Positions 53,989 to 63,715 of a stretch of DNA of 64,000 nucleotides are shown here, in pieces. Location of the stretch: the NCBI GenBank assembly GCA_043755595.1, contig JAYUSQ010000052.1, forward strand, positions 1 to 64,000, read 5' to 3'. Made by a program: the position numbers and the translations under genes. This stretch comes from VFZP01 sp043755595. GTDB lineage: Bacteria > Acidobacteriota > Terriglobia > Bryobacterales > Bryobacteraceae. The stretch's first letter is position 1. The number at the start of each line of letters is the position of its first letter. Under the pieces are notes generated by a model. It had not been told where the DNA came from, did no database searches, and was given only the letters and a program-made list of their open reading frames with translations.

Positions 53989-54543
53989 ATGCCTGCAACA
54001 CGCGAAAAATCTCAGTTGATGAGCGCCAGCGAAATCGACCGGACTCTGATCCGGCTGGCCCACGAAATCCTGGAGAAAACAGCCGACCTCGATCGCCTCG
54101 CCTTTATCGGCATCCGCCGTCGCGGTGTGCCCATGGCCCAGCGTCTGGCCGCCAAAATCGAAGCGCTTGAGCGGCGTAAGATCCCGGTCGGTATCCTTGA
54201 CATTAACCTCTACCGCGACGATCTTACGACGGTCTCTCATCAACCGGTCGTGAACGCGACCGAGATATCGTTCCCCGTCAAGGGCAAAGACATCATTCTG
54301 ATGGACGACGTGCTCTATACCGGGCGCACGATTCGCGCGGCGCTCGACGCGCTCTTCGATCACGGCCGTCCGTCGCGCGTGCAGTTGCTCGTGCTGATCG
54401 ATCGCGGGCATCGCGAACTGCCAATCGAGGCGCGCTATATCGGCCGCACGGTGCAAACGTCGGATTCGGAAATCATCGAAGTGAAGTTCAACGAAATCGA
54501 CGGCCAGGAAAAAGTGCTGTTGGTGGAACTGGTGAGCGACTGA
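53989..54543 (+). CDS. pyrR: PyrR pyrimidine operon regulator / uracil phosphoribosyltransferase
   Basis: 184 residues from the ATG at 53989; the frame is open to 53950 but the earlier GTG adds 13 residues without homology. The PRPP loop is IILMDDVLYTGRTIRAAL. Conserved PyrR segments AFIGIRRRGVPMAQRLAAK and GILDINLYRDDL are present. PyrR binds pyr mRNA to sense UMP and controls the downstream pyrBC genes. The stop is one nt before pyrB. No attenuator hairpin was identified upstream of it. Confidence 0.92.
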   Translation: MPATREKSQLMSASEIDRTLIRLAHEILEKTADLDRLAFIGIRRRGVPMAQRLAAKIEALERRKIPVGILDINLYRDDLTTVSHQPVVNATEISFPVKGKDIILMDDVLYTGRTIRAALDALFDHGRPSRVQLLVLIDRGHRELPIEARYIGRTVQTSDSEIIEVKFNEIDGQEKVLLVELVSD

Positions 54544-54544
54544 C

Positions 54545-55459
54545 GTGAGTGGAGGCCTGCTCGGCATAGAAGAACTCAGCCGTGAAGACATTCACGCGAT
54601 TCTTGAACGCGCCAAGGATTTCCAACAGCGGCAAAACGAAGCGGTGAAGAAGTTCGACCTGCTGAAGGGGAAGATGATCGTGAATCTCTTCTTCGAATCG
54701 TCCACGCGCACGCGCACCAGTTTTGAGATCGCCGCCAAACGGTTGGGCGCCGACGCGGTTTCGATCACGGCCAGCGGGTCAAGCGTATCCAAGGGTGAGT
54801 CGCTTGTCGATACGCTGAATACCCTCGGAGCGATGCGCCCGAACGCGATCGTCATGCGCCACGCGGCTTCGGGAGCGCCCCATTTCCTGTCGCGCCACCT
54901 GCCGACGCCGATCATTAACGCAGGCGACGGCACGCACGAGCATCCCACCCAGGCGCTGCTGGATGCGCGCACAATTCTCGATCACCGGACGACGCTAGAG
55001 GGACTAAAGGTCGCCATCATCGGCGATATCGCCCATTCGCGCGTAGCCCGTTCCAATATGTATCTGCTTTCGAAGTTCGGAGCGAGCGTGGTGTTATGCG
55101 GCCCGCCCACGCTGCTGCCGCGCGAGTTGGGATCGCTCACGACCGGCGTCACTCTCACTTACAACATGCGCGAGGCCATCGAAGGCGCCGACGTCATCAT
55201 GATGTTGCGCGTACAGTTGGAACGTCAGCACGAAACGCCTTTCCCGCCGAACGAATATTTTCCTTTCTATGGCTTGCGGCTGGATCACATCGGCATGGCG
55301 AATCCGAACGTGCTGGTCATGCATCCGGGCCCGATCAACCGGGGCCGCGAGTTGTCGAGCGAAGTGGCCGATTCGCGGCAGTCGGTAATTCTCAATCAGG
55401 TGGTAAACGGCGTCGCCGTCCGCATGGCCGTACTTGAAAAGGTGTTGAACGAATCATGA
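54545..55459 (+). CDS. pyrB: Aspartate carbamoyltransferase catalytic chain
   Basis: 304 residues from a GTG at 54545. The phosphate-binding motif is FFESSTRTRTSFEIAAKRLG, with the mobile GSSVSKGESL loop and DGTHEHPTQALLDA. The C-terminal part has RVQLERQHETPFP and VMHPGPINRG. It carries out the committed step of pyrimidine synthesis. It overlaps pyrC by 4 nt (ATGA). Confidence 0.95.
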   Translation: MSGGLLGIEELSREDIHAILERAKDFQQRQNEAVKKFDLLKGKMIVNLFFESSTRTRTSFEIAAKRLGADAVSITASGSSVSKGESLVDTLNTLGAMRPNAIVMRHAASGAPHFLSRHLPTPIINAGDGTHEHPTQALLDARTILDHRTTLEGLKVAIIGDIAHSRVARSNMYLLSKFGASVVLCGPPTLLPRELGSLTTGVTLTYNMREAIEGADVIMMLRVQLERQHETPFPPNEYFPFYGLRLDHIGMANPNVLVMHPGPINRGRELSSEVADSRQSVILNQVVNGVAVRMAVLEKVLNES

Positions 55460-56742
55460 AATCGCTGCTCGTCAGGAACGGACGCCTGATGGATCCCGCC
55501 ACGGGCCGCGACGAAATCGCCGACCTGCTGATTTTCGATGGGGCGATCGCCGGCGTGGGAAAGAATCTCGATGAACTGCCTGGCGCGATCCCGACATTCG
55601 ACGCTACCGGCCTGATCGTCGCTCCCGGCTTCATCGACATGCACGTGCATTTGCGCGAACCGGGTTTCGAATATGCCGAAACGATCGAAACGGGTGGACG
55701 CGCCGCGGCGGCCGGCGGATTTACGACGATCTGCTGCATGCCCAATACGTCGCCGGTGAACGACAACGCGACCGTCACCAGCTACATCGTCGAACGCGCG
55801 CGCCGTCTGTCTCCGGTCAACGTGCTTCCGATTGGCGCCATCACCAAAGGCAGCGCGGGCGAGGAATTGGCTTCCATCGGCGCGATGAAACAGGCCGGGA
55901 TCGTGGCGATCTCAGACGACGGCCGCCCCGTGATGAACTCGCGAGTCATGCGGCGCGCTATGGAGTTGGCTGCCGGTTGGAACATCCCGGTCATCGATCA
56001 CTGCGAGGATCTCAACTTGAGCGCCGGCGGCGACATGCATGAGGGCTTGACCTCGGTGCGGCGCGGCTTGCGAGGCATTCCATCGGCGTCTGAAGATGTT
56101 ATGGTGGCGCGCGATATTCTGCTGGCCGAAGTTACTGGCGCGCGTTACCACGTGGCTCATATTTCGACGACGAATGCCGTGGGTATGGTTGCTTATGCGC
56201 GCGCGAAGGGCTTGGCGGTAAGTTGCGAAGTGACGCCGCATCATTTTGCGTTGGCCGACGAAGACACTGGGCCGTTCGATAGCAACTACAAGATGCGCCC
56301 GCCCCTGCGCGGCCGCCGCGATCTGGGGACGGTGATCGACGGGCTTGTCGATGGCACTATCGAAGTAATTGCGACTGACCACGCTCCGCACGCCGGCAGC
56401 GAAAAAATGCAGGAGTTCGAACGATGCCCGTTCGGCATCACCGGACTCGAAACGGCCCTCGGCCTGTCGCTCGATCTGCTGGTGCACTCCGGCCGTATTT
56501 CCCTGATGAAGCTGATCTCGTTATTCACCACCGGACCCGCCCGCGTGTTGAACCTGGACCTTGGCCGGCTGGCCCCCGGGCTACCCGGCGACATAACGAT
56601 TTTCGATCCTGAACTCGCTTGGACCTACGACGTGAACGCCACGTTCTCCAAAAGCAAAAATTCGCCTTTCCACGAGCGCGCTTTCCAGGGCGGCCCGGTC
56701 GCCACCATCGTGGCCGGAACCATAGTCTGGTCTCGCCGCTAA
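55456..56742 (+). CDS. pyrC: Dihydroorotase
   Basis: 428 residues. The amidohydrolase metal motif is FIDMHVHLREPG. AGGFTTICCMPNTSPV and VIDHCEDLNL follow, and IATDHAPHAG supplies the catalytic Asp. It closes the ring to form dihydroorotate. The set pyrR-pyrB-pyrC forms one operon with tiny overlaps. The gene is full length. Confidence 0.95.
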   Translation: MKSLLVRNGRLMDPATGRDEIADLLIFDGAIAGVGKNLDELPGAIPTFDATGLIVAPGFIDMHVHLREPGFEYAETIETGGRAAAAGGFTTICCMPNTSPVNDNATVTSYIVERARRLSPVNVLPIGAITKGSAGEELASIGAMKQAGIVAISDDGRPVMNSRVMRRAMELAAGWNIPVIDHCEDLNLSAGGDMHEGLTSVRRGLRGIPSASEDVMVARDILLAEVTGARYHVAHISTTNAVGMVAYARAKGLAVSCEVTPHHFALADEDTGPFDSNYKMRPPLRGRRDLGTVIDGLVDGTIEVIATDHAPHAGSEKMQEFERCPFGITGLETALGLSLDLLVHSGRISLMKLISLFTTGPARVLNLDLGRLAPGLPGDITIFDPELAWTYDVNATFSKSKNSPFHERAFQGGPVATIVAGTIVWSRR

Positions 56743-56788
56743 CGCCATTTCCCGAAGCTCGCGGGAAACCGGCTAGACTGAGTGTGCT

Positions 56789-59521
56789 GTGTTTCCATTA
56801 ATCCTCATTCTGATCCTGCTCGCGCTGTCCCGCTCTATCGCCGCGCTCGCAATTGACTACGAGTGGTGGAAAGAGATCGGCCAAGTCGAGACTTGGCTCA
56901 ATCTCGCGATCTATGGGACCGCGCCGGTTATGACAGCGGCCGTCGCGGCGGGCATCCTGCTTTGGGTGGCCATGGCGCGTGGCCTGAAGTCGGCGGGTGA
57001 AGGTTTCGGTTCGATGCCCCGCTTGATTCGCCTCGCGACCGTCGGGGCGTTGATCGCGGGTTTCTTCATCGCCTCCAGCACCATCGAAAACTGGGACGTG
57101 GTTCGTTTCATCGCAGGTCGCAGCGGAGGGGGCGTGGAAGCTGCCAGCGTGTGGCGCGATCCGATTTTCGGACGGCCGCTGGGGTTTTACCTATTCGAGC
57201 TCCCGTTTTATCGGTCTATACTGAGCTTCGTGATGGTCTCGCTCGTGGCGGCGGGCGTAGTTTTTTTCCTCAGTTCGCGCATCAATGCCATCCTGACGCA
57301 GGTGGCGCCGCTACGCGCTGGTGGCGAAATCGATCTGTCTAAACTCAGAATCGGGGCGGGCCTTGAATCCTTGTTTGTGCGCGGCGCGGCAGCGCTGCTC
57401 CTCATCGTCCTCGCCGCGCGTGTCTATTTGAGCCGCTTTTCGCTTCTGTTCTCCGATCATGGCTTCATGACCGGCGTCGATTACGTCGACCAGAATATCC
57501 GCATTCCGCTGCAGTGGGTCTCGCTTGCCGCCTGCCTGGTGTCGTCGGTCTTTGTGTTGCGAGGGCATTGGCGGATTCTGCTGCTCCTGCCCGCCGTCCG
57601 AGTCTTGGAAGTCGCCGTGCCGATGGCGACTCAAGCGTTGTATGTTCGTCCGAACGAAATCAACCTCCAAAGGCCGTACATCGCCAATCACATCGAAGCC
57701 ACCCGCAGCGCTTTCGGTTTCAGTGGCCGGTTGAAGGAAACCGAGTATGCCGCCAAACTCGAAGCCCGGGTCGATCCGACCAAGCACCAGGCCCAACTCG
57801 ACAACGTGCGCCTTTGGGACTGGCAAGCTTTCCACGACACTGTGACCCAGATCCAGGCGCTCCGTCCTTACTACGTGTTCAACGATTCCGACGTCGATCG
57901 CTACATGATTGACGGCAAACTTCGCCAGGTGATGGTGACCCCGCGCGAACTCGACATCGATCAACTCCCTGACGCTCGCAGCCGTTGGATCAATCCGCAT
58001 TTCATCTATACCCATGGCTATGGCGTCGTCGTCGCGGAGGCAAATCGCATCGCACAGGATGGCTTGCCGCGCCTTTTGGTCAAGGATGCGCCGCCGAAGA
58101 CCGAAACCGCGAGCCTGAAATTGACGCAGCCTGAAATTTACTATGGCGAGAAAGTTCATGAGCCGGTCTTTGTTCGCACCGGTCAGAAAGAGTTTAGTTA
58201 TCCAGCGGGCAATGACAGCGTCTTCACCCGCTACGGCGGTTCCGGCGGGTTCCCAATCAATTCAGTTGGTCTCCGATTGGCCGCCGCCGTGCGCGATGCC
58301 GACCCCAACGTGCTCCTCACCAGCGTCTTCACTCCCGATAGCCGCATGATGATTCACCGCAACGTGCTCGACCGCTTGCACGAGGTGGCCGGGTTCCTGC
58401 ATTGGGATACCGATCCGTATTTGGTTGTGACCGCCGCCGGCCGCTTGGTTTGGACCGTCGATGGTTATTCGATCTCCGACGCTCATCCTTATTCCGCGCA
58501 TATTCAGTTGGATGGCGAAAAGTGCAACTACATGCGCAATTCCGTCAAGGCGACCGTGGACGCTTACAACGGCACGATTCATCTGTACGTCTTCGATCCG
58601 GCCGACCCGTTGATTGCCGCCTATCAACGTCTGTTTCCAGGGCTCTTTGAGCCGGCCAAAGCGATGCCCGCGGACTTGCGTCAACACGTCCGCTATCCCG
58701 AGCAGTTCTTCCGCGTGCAGGCCGAGATCTATCGGCTCTACCACATGCGCGATCCGCAGGCCTTCTATAACAAGGAGGACGTCTGGGACATCCCGCAGAA
58801 TGTGAATGGGCGAAAAATCCAGGATCGCGACTTCAAGCCCACTTATCTGGTGGCCGCGCTCCCTGGGCAGGAGACGCCCGAGTTTGTACTGATGATGCCG
58901 TTCACGCCGCGAGGCAAGGATAATCTGATTGGCACCATGATTGCCCGCTGCGACGGGGAGCATTTGGGTGAAGTGGAAGTTTTGCAGCTTTCAAAGCAAG
59001 CTCTCATTTTCGGCCCCAGGCAAATGGACGCGAGGATCGATCAGGATCCCGACATCTCCAAAGATCTATCGTTGTGGAACCAGAAGGGCTCCGAAGTGAT
59101 TCGCGGGCAGATGATGGTGTTGCCGGTGGGCGATACGTTCCTGTATGTGGAGCCCATCTACATCCAGTCTTCAGGTGCACGTATGCCACAATTGCAGAAG
59201 GTCGTAATTGGTGCGGGGAATGAGTTGATCTACCGGAACACCTATGAGGAAGCGATCGCGGCTTTGGCCAGGCTGTCTGGTTCGACCGGCGGTGGAGGAG
59301 GCGCAATAGTTGCCGATCAGCCCAAGTCAGGTGCGACCGCAGCCGCCACCGGAGCGACAGCTCCCCCGGCGAGCCCTTCAGGTAACAGCGATATCGATCG
59401 CCGCGTTAACGAGATCCGCGATCGGCTGCGCCGCTACCGTGAGCTGTGGTCTCAAGGTAAGTATTCCGAAGCCGGCCGTGAGTTGGAGCAAATCGAACAA
59501 ATCGTGGGCCGCCAGCGGTAG
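56789..59521 (+). CDS. UPF0182 family membrane protein
   Basis: 910 residues from a GTG at 56789. The first 300 residues contain seven hydrophobic helices (for example LALSRSIAALAIDYEWW, TAAVAAGILLWVAMA, VSLVAAGVVFFLSS). The middle is soluble, with the UPF0182 features RPYIANHIEATRSAFG, NPHFIYTHGYGVVVAE and PQVFFRVQAEIYRLYHM-type segment. The C-terminus is Ala/Gly/Pro-rich, then a short coiled coil (DIDRRVNEIRDRLRRYRELW). Function is unknown; the family spans cyanobacteria and actinobacteria. It is 46 nt after pyrC. Confidence 0.9.
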   Translation: MFPLILILILLALSRSIAALAIDYEWWKEIGQVETWLNLAIYGTAPVMTAAVAAGILLWVAMARGLKSAGEGFGSMPRLIRLATVGALIAGFFIASSTIENWDVVRFIAGRSGGGVEAASVWRDPIFGRPLGFYLFELPFYRSILSFVMVSLVAAGVVFFLSSRINAILTQVAPLRAGGEIDLSKLRIGAGLESLFVRGAAALLLIVLAARVYLSRFSLLFSDHGFMTGVDYVDQNIRIPLQWVSLAACLVSSVFVLRGHWRILLLLPAVRVLEVAVPMATQALYVRPNEINLQRPYIANHIEATRSAFGFSGRLKETEYAAKLEARVDPTKHQAQLDNVRLWDWQAFHDTVTQIQALRPYYVFNDSDVDRYMIDGKLRQVMVTPRELDIDQLPDARSRWINPHFIYTHGYGVVVAEANRIAQDGLPRLLVKDAPPKTETASLKLTQPEIYYGEKVHEPVFVRTGQKEFSYPAGNDSVFTRYGGSGGFPINSVGLRLAAAVRDADPNVLLTSVFTPDSRMMIHRNVLDRLHEVAGFLHWDTDPYLVVTAAGRLVWTVDGYSISDAHPYSAHIQLDGEKCNYMRNSVKATVDAYNGTIHLYVFDPADPLIAAYQRLFPGLFEPAKAMPADLRQHVRYPEQFFRVQAEIYRLYHMRDPQAFYNKEDVWDIPQNVNGRKIQDRDFKPTYLVAALPGQETPEFVLMMPFTPRGKDNLIGTMIARCDGEHLGEVEVLQLSKQALIFGPRQMDARIDQDPDISKDLSLWNQKGSEVIRGQMMVLPVGDTFLYVEPIYIQSSGARMPQLQKVVIGAGNELIYRNTYEEAIAALARLSGSTGGGGGAIVADQPKSGATAAATGATAPPASPSGNSDIDRRVNEIRDRLRRYRELWSQGKYSEAGRELEQIEQIVGRQR

Positions 59522-59543
59522 AGGCGGCCACAACCTGCGCTGT

Positions 59544-61622
59544 TTATCCGTTCACGACTTTCTTACGTGTCGCGGCAAACTCCAAGCCCGACGGCTTTCG
59601 GTTTCGCTTCGTCTGATACATTCGTTCGCGTGCCGAGGCGACAGCCTCTGCCAGAGTTTCGTTGGTGACCTCAAGGCCTCCCCAGCTAAACATTACCGAT
59701 AGGTTGCCGAGCGACCTCAGTTGGAAGTCCCAGAGCTTCTCGGAGACCTGGAAGAGTCGGCGTTGGGCCGACGACCCTCGTTCACCAGGGTAAATCAGGA
59801 TGTATTCGTCGTCCTGAAACCGGCAAGCAAAGTCCTGAGGACGAAGCATCGACAGAACCATTTTGTTGAGTGCGGCGACCGAGTCGGCGCCGGACGTTAA
59901 CTTGTCGCGAAGCGTGTCGTAATCGTTCAATCCTATAGCTACAACGACTCCACTATAGGGTGTCTGGTTTTCGAGCAACAGGCCGAGGACGCCGGGCTCG
60001 TGCAGGCCCGGCGGAATTTCCAATTTTGCTTCGGTCAAGCCTTCTGCCCCAGAATTGCCGCGCGAATGGATCGCCGACTTGCTCTCACCCGTCGCCTTCT
60101 GGAGCGCCACCACGTCCATCACCGGCTGGCTAGCCTCGGCGGGACGGCGTTCGGCCGGCGTCATTGTCGATACGTGATCGACCACGATTGACGGCGCGGC
60201 GGTCAAGGCGGCCGGCGCCTGTATCTCAGCAGTATCCAATTCACCGACCGGCGTTACCTCGACCGGCTGAATTCGTGTACGAACGGCCGGTAAAGGTTCA
60301 ACGGGCTTAGTGACTTCCGCCACTTCGGCCAACCGGGTCTGTGCCACGGCAATCGGTTCGGAAGTCCCGATCGCGGCCACGACTCCGGGCAACCGGATCG
60401 CTTGCGATGTCGGTAGCACTATTGCCACCGGATTAAGTTCGGCAACAGCGGGAGCGGCGGGCACGGCCGAACCGGTTTCGATTGGGGCTGAATCCTTTTC
60501 AGATTCAGATTCAGATTCAGATAACGAGGATGCCTCAACCACTTTCGATGTGTCGGTCAAACCGGCGTCCGGAAAAATCGATGGAAGCGACGACGAAATT
60601 GCCGACGCCCCCGGTCTGACCACAATCGGAGTCAGGTCGGCCGGCACGGGCGGTGAACTCTGTTCCCTAGGCTTAGCCTTGGAATAGGGAAACGCCCATT
60701 CAGTGGCTACCGGGGTTTGGGACATTGGCGGGGGAGCCGATTCACCCTGAGCGACTGCGATTACCACAGGTTCAGGCTGCACGGCCACTACTTCAGGCTG
60801 CTGCACTGCGGCTGCGGCTGCGTCGACCGAAGCCGTCTCTGTCACTGGCGCAAGCGCGGCGGCAATCTCGCTCGGCAACTCTGCAGGCTTAGGCGGAACC
60901 AAAGTCTTACTGTAAACAAGCGTTTGCTCTTCTTCGACCGCAATCACAGGGGCGGCCGTGTGAGGGACCACCGCCGGACGAGGTTGTTGCTCCAGTTTGG
61001 GGAGCTCGGTCACCTTGGGGCGACGCGCCGCCACCTCTACTGGCTCAACAACGGCCGCCGCAGCGGGCGTCAATGGCGCCTTCGGAGCCACAACAGGCTC
61101 CTCTATTCTCCGGTGCGAGGCCTCGTGGCGCGACCGAATCCTGGCTGCCCGGCCCGCCAGTTGCTCCAGTTCTTCCTTAGTAGCCCACGACTGATGCTTG
61201 GCCGCAGCCTTGAACTCGTCATATCGATGCCGTCTTTGAGGATTCCGATCTTCCTCGGACACGTCCTCTGCAACAGCCGCCCCGGTCAGATTTTCAAGGT
61301 CTGGACCATTCTCGCCGCCGCTTCTAGCGGTCGCAGCCGCACCAGCAACAGGACTTGCCGTCGCCGTAGCGGGCGCCGATTGTGTACTGCCCGGGTTCCG
61401 TATCATTTCCGCCAGGCTCTGCAGCCAGGCAATCGGGTGCGCCAGGGGTTGAAACAGCCCCATACGTTCCCGCTCATCTTGCCGCACGCGCAGTTCGATA
61501 TTTCGTTCTCTTAGTTGTTCGTTATTTCCCTTCAGGAAGTCGCAAACCAATGCGACAAAGGCGCTGCCCAGCACCAGAAAAAGGGCGACGAAAATTTGTA
61601 GTTCCAACGATCCGAGTTGCAT
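59544..61622 (-). CDS. Membrane-anchored protein with degenerate GGDEF domain
   Basis: 692 residues. An N-terminal transmembrane helix (LQIFVALFLVLGSAFVALVC) and a coiled coil lead to a 400-residue Ala/Val/Pro/Glu-rich, disordered linker. The C-terminal 150 residues have the GGDEF-like fold (YSGVVVAIGLNDYDTL, SVAALNKMVLSMLRPQDFACR), but the signature loop reads FQDDEYILIY rather than GGDEF. It is therefore probably an enzymatically inactive diguanylate-cyclase-like receptor or scaffold. Confidence 0.75.
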   Translation of the reverse strand: MQLGSLELQIFVALFLVLGSAFVALVCDFLKGNNEQLRERNIELRVRQDERERMGLFQPLAHPIAWLQSLAEMIRNPGSTQSAPATATASPVAGAAATARSGGENGPDLENLTGAAVAEDVSEEDRNPQRRHRYDEFKAAAKHQSWATKEELEQLAGRAARIRSRHEASHRRIEEPVVAPKAPLTPAAAAVVEPVEVAARRPKVTELPKLEQQPRPAVVPHTAAPVIAVEEEQTLVYSKTLVPPKPAELPSEIAAALAPVTETASVDAAAAAVQQPEVVAVQPEPVVIAVAQGESAPPPMSQTPVATEWAFPYSKAKPREQSSPPVPADLTPIVVRPGASAISSSLPSIFPDAGLTDTSKVVEASSLSESESESEKDSAPIETGSAVPAAPAVAELNPVAIVLPTSQAIRLPGVVAAIGTSEPIAVAQTRLAEVAEVTKPVEPLPAVRTRIQPVEVTPVGELDTAEIQAPAALTAAPSIVVDHVSTMTPAERRPAEASQPVMDVVALQKATGESKSAIHSRGNSGAEGLTEAKLEIPPGLHEPGVLGLLLENQTPYSGVVVAIGLNDYDTLRDKLTSGADSVAALNKMVLSMLRPQDFACRFQDDEYILIYPGERGSSAQRRLFQVSEKLWDFQLRSLGNLSVMFSWGGLEVTNETLAEAVASARERMYQTKRNRKPSGLEFAATRKKVVNG
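60501..60522. repeat. Short tandem repeat AGATTC (Ser-Glu repeat in the linker)
   Basis: The unit AGATTC repeats three and a half times at 60501-60522. On the minus strand it encodes SESESESE within the linker of the degenerate GGDEF protein. Such repeats can vary in copy number in frame. Confidence 0.8.
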
Positions 61623-61809
61623 TGCTCGACCCTATTCTAATCGTCGGCTTGACCTAACCAAAATAGGGCGCGTGAGAGAAAAGTCTCAGGTGAACGACCG
61701 TTTCCCCGACCCAAAACAGCGGTCAATTAAGGTAATAGCATTAGGCCACTGCCCGGGTAAGGCCCAAGTCCTAAGCTACCCGCCCCAAAAATCTACCGTC
61801 GCTCAGTCG

Positions 61810-62595
61810 CTACTGCGATCCAGGCAGCCCTCGCCCAGGCATAGGCACACCCTGGCGAGACGGCGGCGAAGCCGGCTGCACCGGCGCCAACCGGATATTC
61901 CGCTGCCCGCCGCCGCCTCCGAGCCCAGGCCCACTAAAATCCAACTCCGCCGCATCGAAACTCAACGTCCGGTCCAGCACCATCTCGAGCGTGCTCCCGC
62001 GCGCCAGCACCGCCTCCGGCCCCCGGCTCGCCAGCACGCCGACCAGCCCCGCCGCCGCCCCCGCCGCCGCGCCGATCCCCACTCCCAGCCCCGTCCGCCC
62101 CGCGACGCTCCCGGCAATTGCGCCCACGCTCGTCCCCGCCCCGGCCGCCTCGCCCACCGTCCGCGCATCGCCACCCTTATTAGAGTCGCCCGTAATCGTG
62201 CCTTCCTTGCGGTCCAGCTTTTCATTCGCCTGCCCGTCCAACCCGCCGATCCGCGCCCGGAAATCGCGCGTCACCCCATTCGGCAGCGTCAGCGAGTCGA
62301 ACCGTATGAACAGCTCCGCCTTGCCCTTCACCCGCCCCGGCCGTTTCACCTGCGTCACCGTACCGGCCACATAGCTCCCCACCGGAATAATCACGCGCCC
62401 GTTCTGCAGGATCGGGAAAGCGGTCTCCATATAGACCCGGTCGCCTTCAACCGCCTGCTTCGTACTGACGCTGTTGATCAGACTCAGAGGAATCCGCGTG
62501 CCCTCGGTCAGGTCGAAGGACAAGCCGAAAACAGGGACGACCGCGACGCCCAAGCCGATGGCAAGAAAAACACCAACCATTAATGTCGTTTTCAC
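61810..62595 (-). CDS. TrbI/VirB10-like exported protein with glycine-zipper segment
   Basis: 261 residues from a GTG at 62595 with CTGGAG 9-10 nt upstream (an upstream start at 62637 is possible). Signal: VKTTLMVGVFLAIGLGVAVVP. The core GTRIPLSLINSVSTKQAVEGD with PILQNGRVIIPVGSYVAGTV then IRFDSLTLPNGV resembles the C-terminal TrbI/VirB10 domain. A glycine-zipper (GAIAGSVAGRTGLGVGIGAAAGAAAG) follows. No other type IV secretion gene is present, so it is unlikely to be a conjugation protein. Its role is unknown. Confidence 0.65.
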   Translation of the reverse strand: MKTTLMVGVFLAIGLGVAVVPVFGLSFDLTEGTRIPLSLINSVSTKQAVEGDRVYMETAFPILQNGRVIIPVGSYVAGTVTQVKRPGRVKGKAELFIRFDSLTLPNGVTRDFRARIGGLDGQANEKLDRKEGTITGDSNKGGDARTVGEAAGAGTSVGAIAGSVAGRTGLGVGIGAAAGAAAGLVGVLASRGPEAVLARGSTLEMVLDRTLSFDAAELDFSGPGLGGGGGQRNIRLAPVQPASPPSRQGVPMPGRGLPGSQ

Positions 62596-62766
62596 GAGGC
62601 ACTTACTCCAGAACTCGATTGTAACCCTTGCCGCCAAGGGATGGGCGAACGCACCTAAATGGATCGACGCACGGCCAACCCAACTCGTTGCCTGCCGGTT
62701 CGAAAGAAATCGCTCACCCCGGCGATAGAGGCGTTCTCGCCAATGAAGCGCTTTGGAACCCGGCCA

Positions 62767-63068
62767 TCATTGGCTAAATCCTTCTCCACTACCCAGCATG
62801 ACTTCCAAATCCTGTGCTCCGTGAACAACGCGAATAGTCTCAAGGGGCTTGGCGCCGGGGTCATAGGAATCGATCCGCCAAAACTTGACCGGCCGGTGAG
62901 ATCCTCTCGCACATGCCCGATTCCTGGTTCTGCACTAAGTAGCGAAATACCGCTGCGAATCTCACTCATCACCCTACGCGCGATGCGGACGCCCACCCTC
63001 TCAACAAGGTAATGCCGAATATCGTCAAGGTCTCGCTCCGCTGGACGCGAAAGGCGATAACGCTTCAT
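62767..63068 (-). pseudogene. ParE/RelE-type toxin, frameshifted
   Basis: MKRYRLSRPAERDLDDIRHYL then VRIARRVMSEIRSGISLL and PGIGHVREDLTG are the first two-thirds of a ParE toxin (from the ATG at 63068). After about 62892 the expected tail continues in another frame: VKFWRIDSYDP, KPLETIRVVHGAQDLEVML, to a stop at 62767. A one-base deletion between GGCCGG and TCAAG explains this. The original frame runs on to 62655 with an unrelated end. ParE blocks gyrase when intact. Confidence 0.82.
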
Positions 63069-63298
63069 TTCCGGGCTGAGTGCTCCATGAGTTCAAGCGC
63101 TTTGTCGATGCGGTCAAAGACATCTTCGCCGTCTACGAACTCGCCGCGCTTGGCCGCATGCCATCCTTCTTCGATCTGATTGCGGATTTCGTCCTGGCGA
63201 AGGGCGAAGACTTCGTTGCGCTGCTCCAGCAGGCGCGGGGCCTCGCGAACAACCTCGCTGGCCGAGGTGTAGCGCCCGGACTCTACGCGCCCATCCAC
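63065..63298 (-). CDS. ParD-type antitoxin, N-terminal part missing or degraded
   Basis: 77 residues from a GTG at 63298. VESGRYTSASEVVREAPRLLEQRN is the second half of a ribbon-helix-helix and helix 2 of ParD, followed by an acidic tail that wraps around ParE (HAAKRGEFVDGEDVF). The first beta-strand (usually NVSLTPELEKFV) is absent. Immediately upstream the same frame has a stop and no strand-like sequence. Its stop overlaps the ParE start (ATGA). It probably binds toxin but DNA binding is doubtful. Confidence 0.75.
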   Translation of the reverse strand: MDGRVESGRYTSASEVVREAPRLLEQRNEVFALRQDEIRNQIEEGWHAAKRGEFVDGEDVFDRIDKALELMEHSARK

Positions 63299-63715
63299 GC
63301 CGGATGGCCAACCCTGTCAAACTTGGCCGGAAACCCTGAGTTTATGCCAAGAACCCATTGCACGATTGCTACTGTTGATGTTCCGCGCATGTGCTATACC
63401 GCTTCATCGACAACTCAAAGAAAACGCCCTCCGCCTTTTGCAGCGCGCCGCCAGAATGCTCGACAAGTTCCCTACCGAAGGGCTGCCTTTCGGCCCGAGC
63501 ATCCGCATCAGGCTCTTGGCCGGGATGTGGGTCTGCTTCTCCAAATCTTAAAACCCGACCGTCGCGTTAACGTAAGCGCGAAACTACCGCCTTGCCCGTG
63601 TCGAGATCGCCGTTCGGGATGCACTCAACGGCTTCGCGCAAGAGAGCTTGGCGGAACTTAGTTTAGGATTGCCTTGCGCCCCAACCGTTTCTTTGAAAAT
63701 CGTAAGTAAGGGGCA
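63299..63715. other. Intergenic stretch with no supported gene
   Basis: About 415 nt. Open frames here are short and show no recognisable domain. One frame at 63366-63551 begins with a Leu-rich stretch but has no ribosome site or family match. It may be degraded accessory DNA. Confidence 0.5.

Noticed and set aside
57311..58159. 282-codon minus-strand open frame opposite the UPF0182 gene
   Set aside because: It is antisense to a conserved long gene and has no recognisable domain.
61672..62583. 303-codon plus-strand open frame rich in Arg/Pro/His opposite the TrbI-like gene
   Set aside because: Composition is typical of an antisense frame of a GC-rich gene; no ribosome site, no domain, and the opposite gene has a good signal peptide and start.
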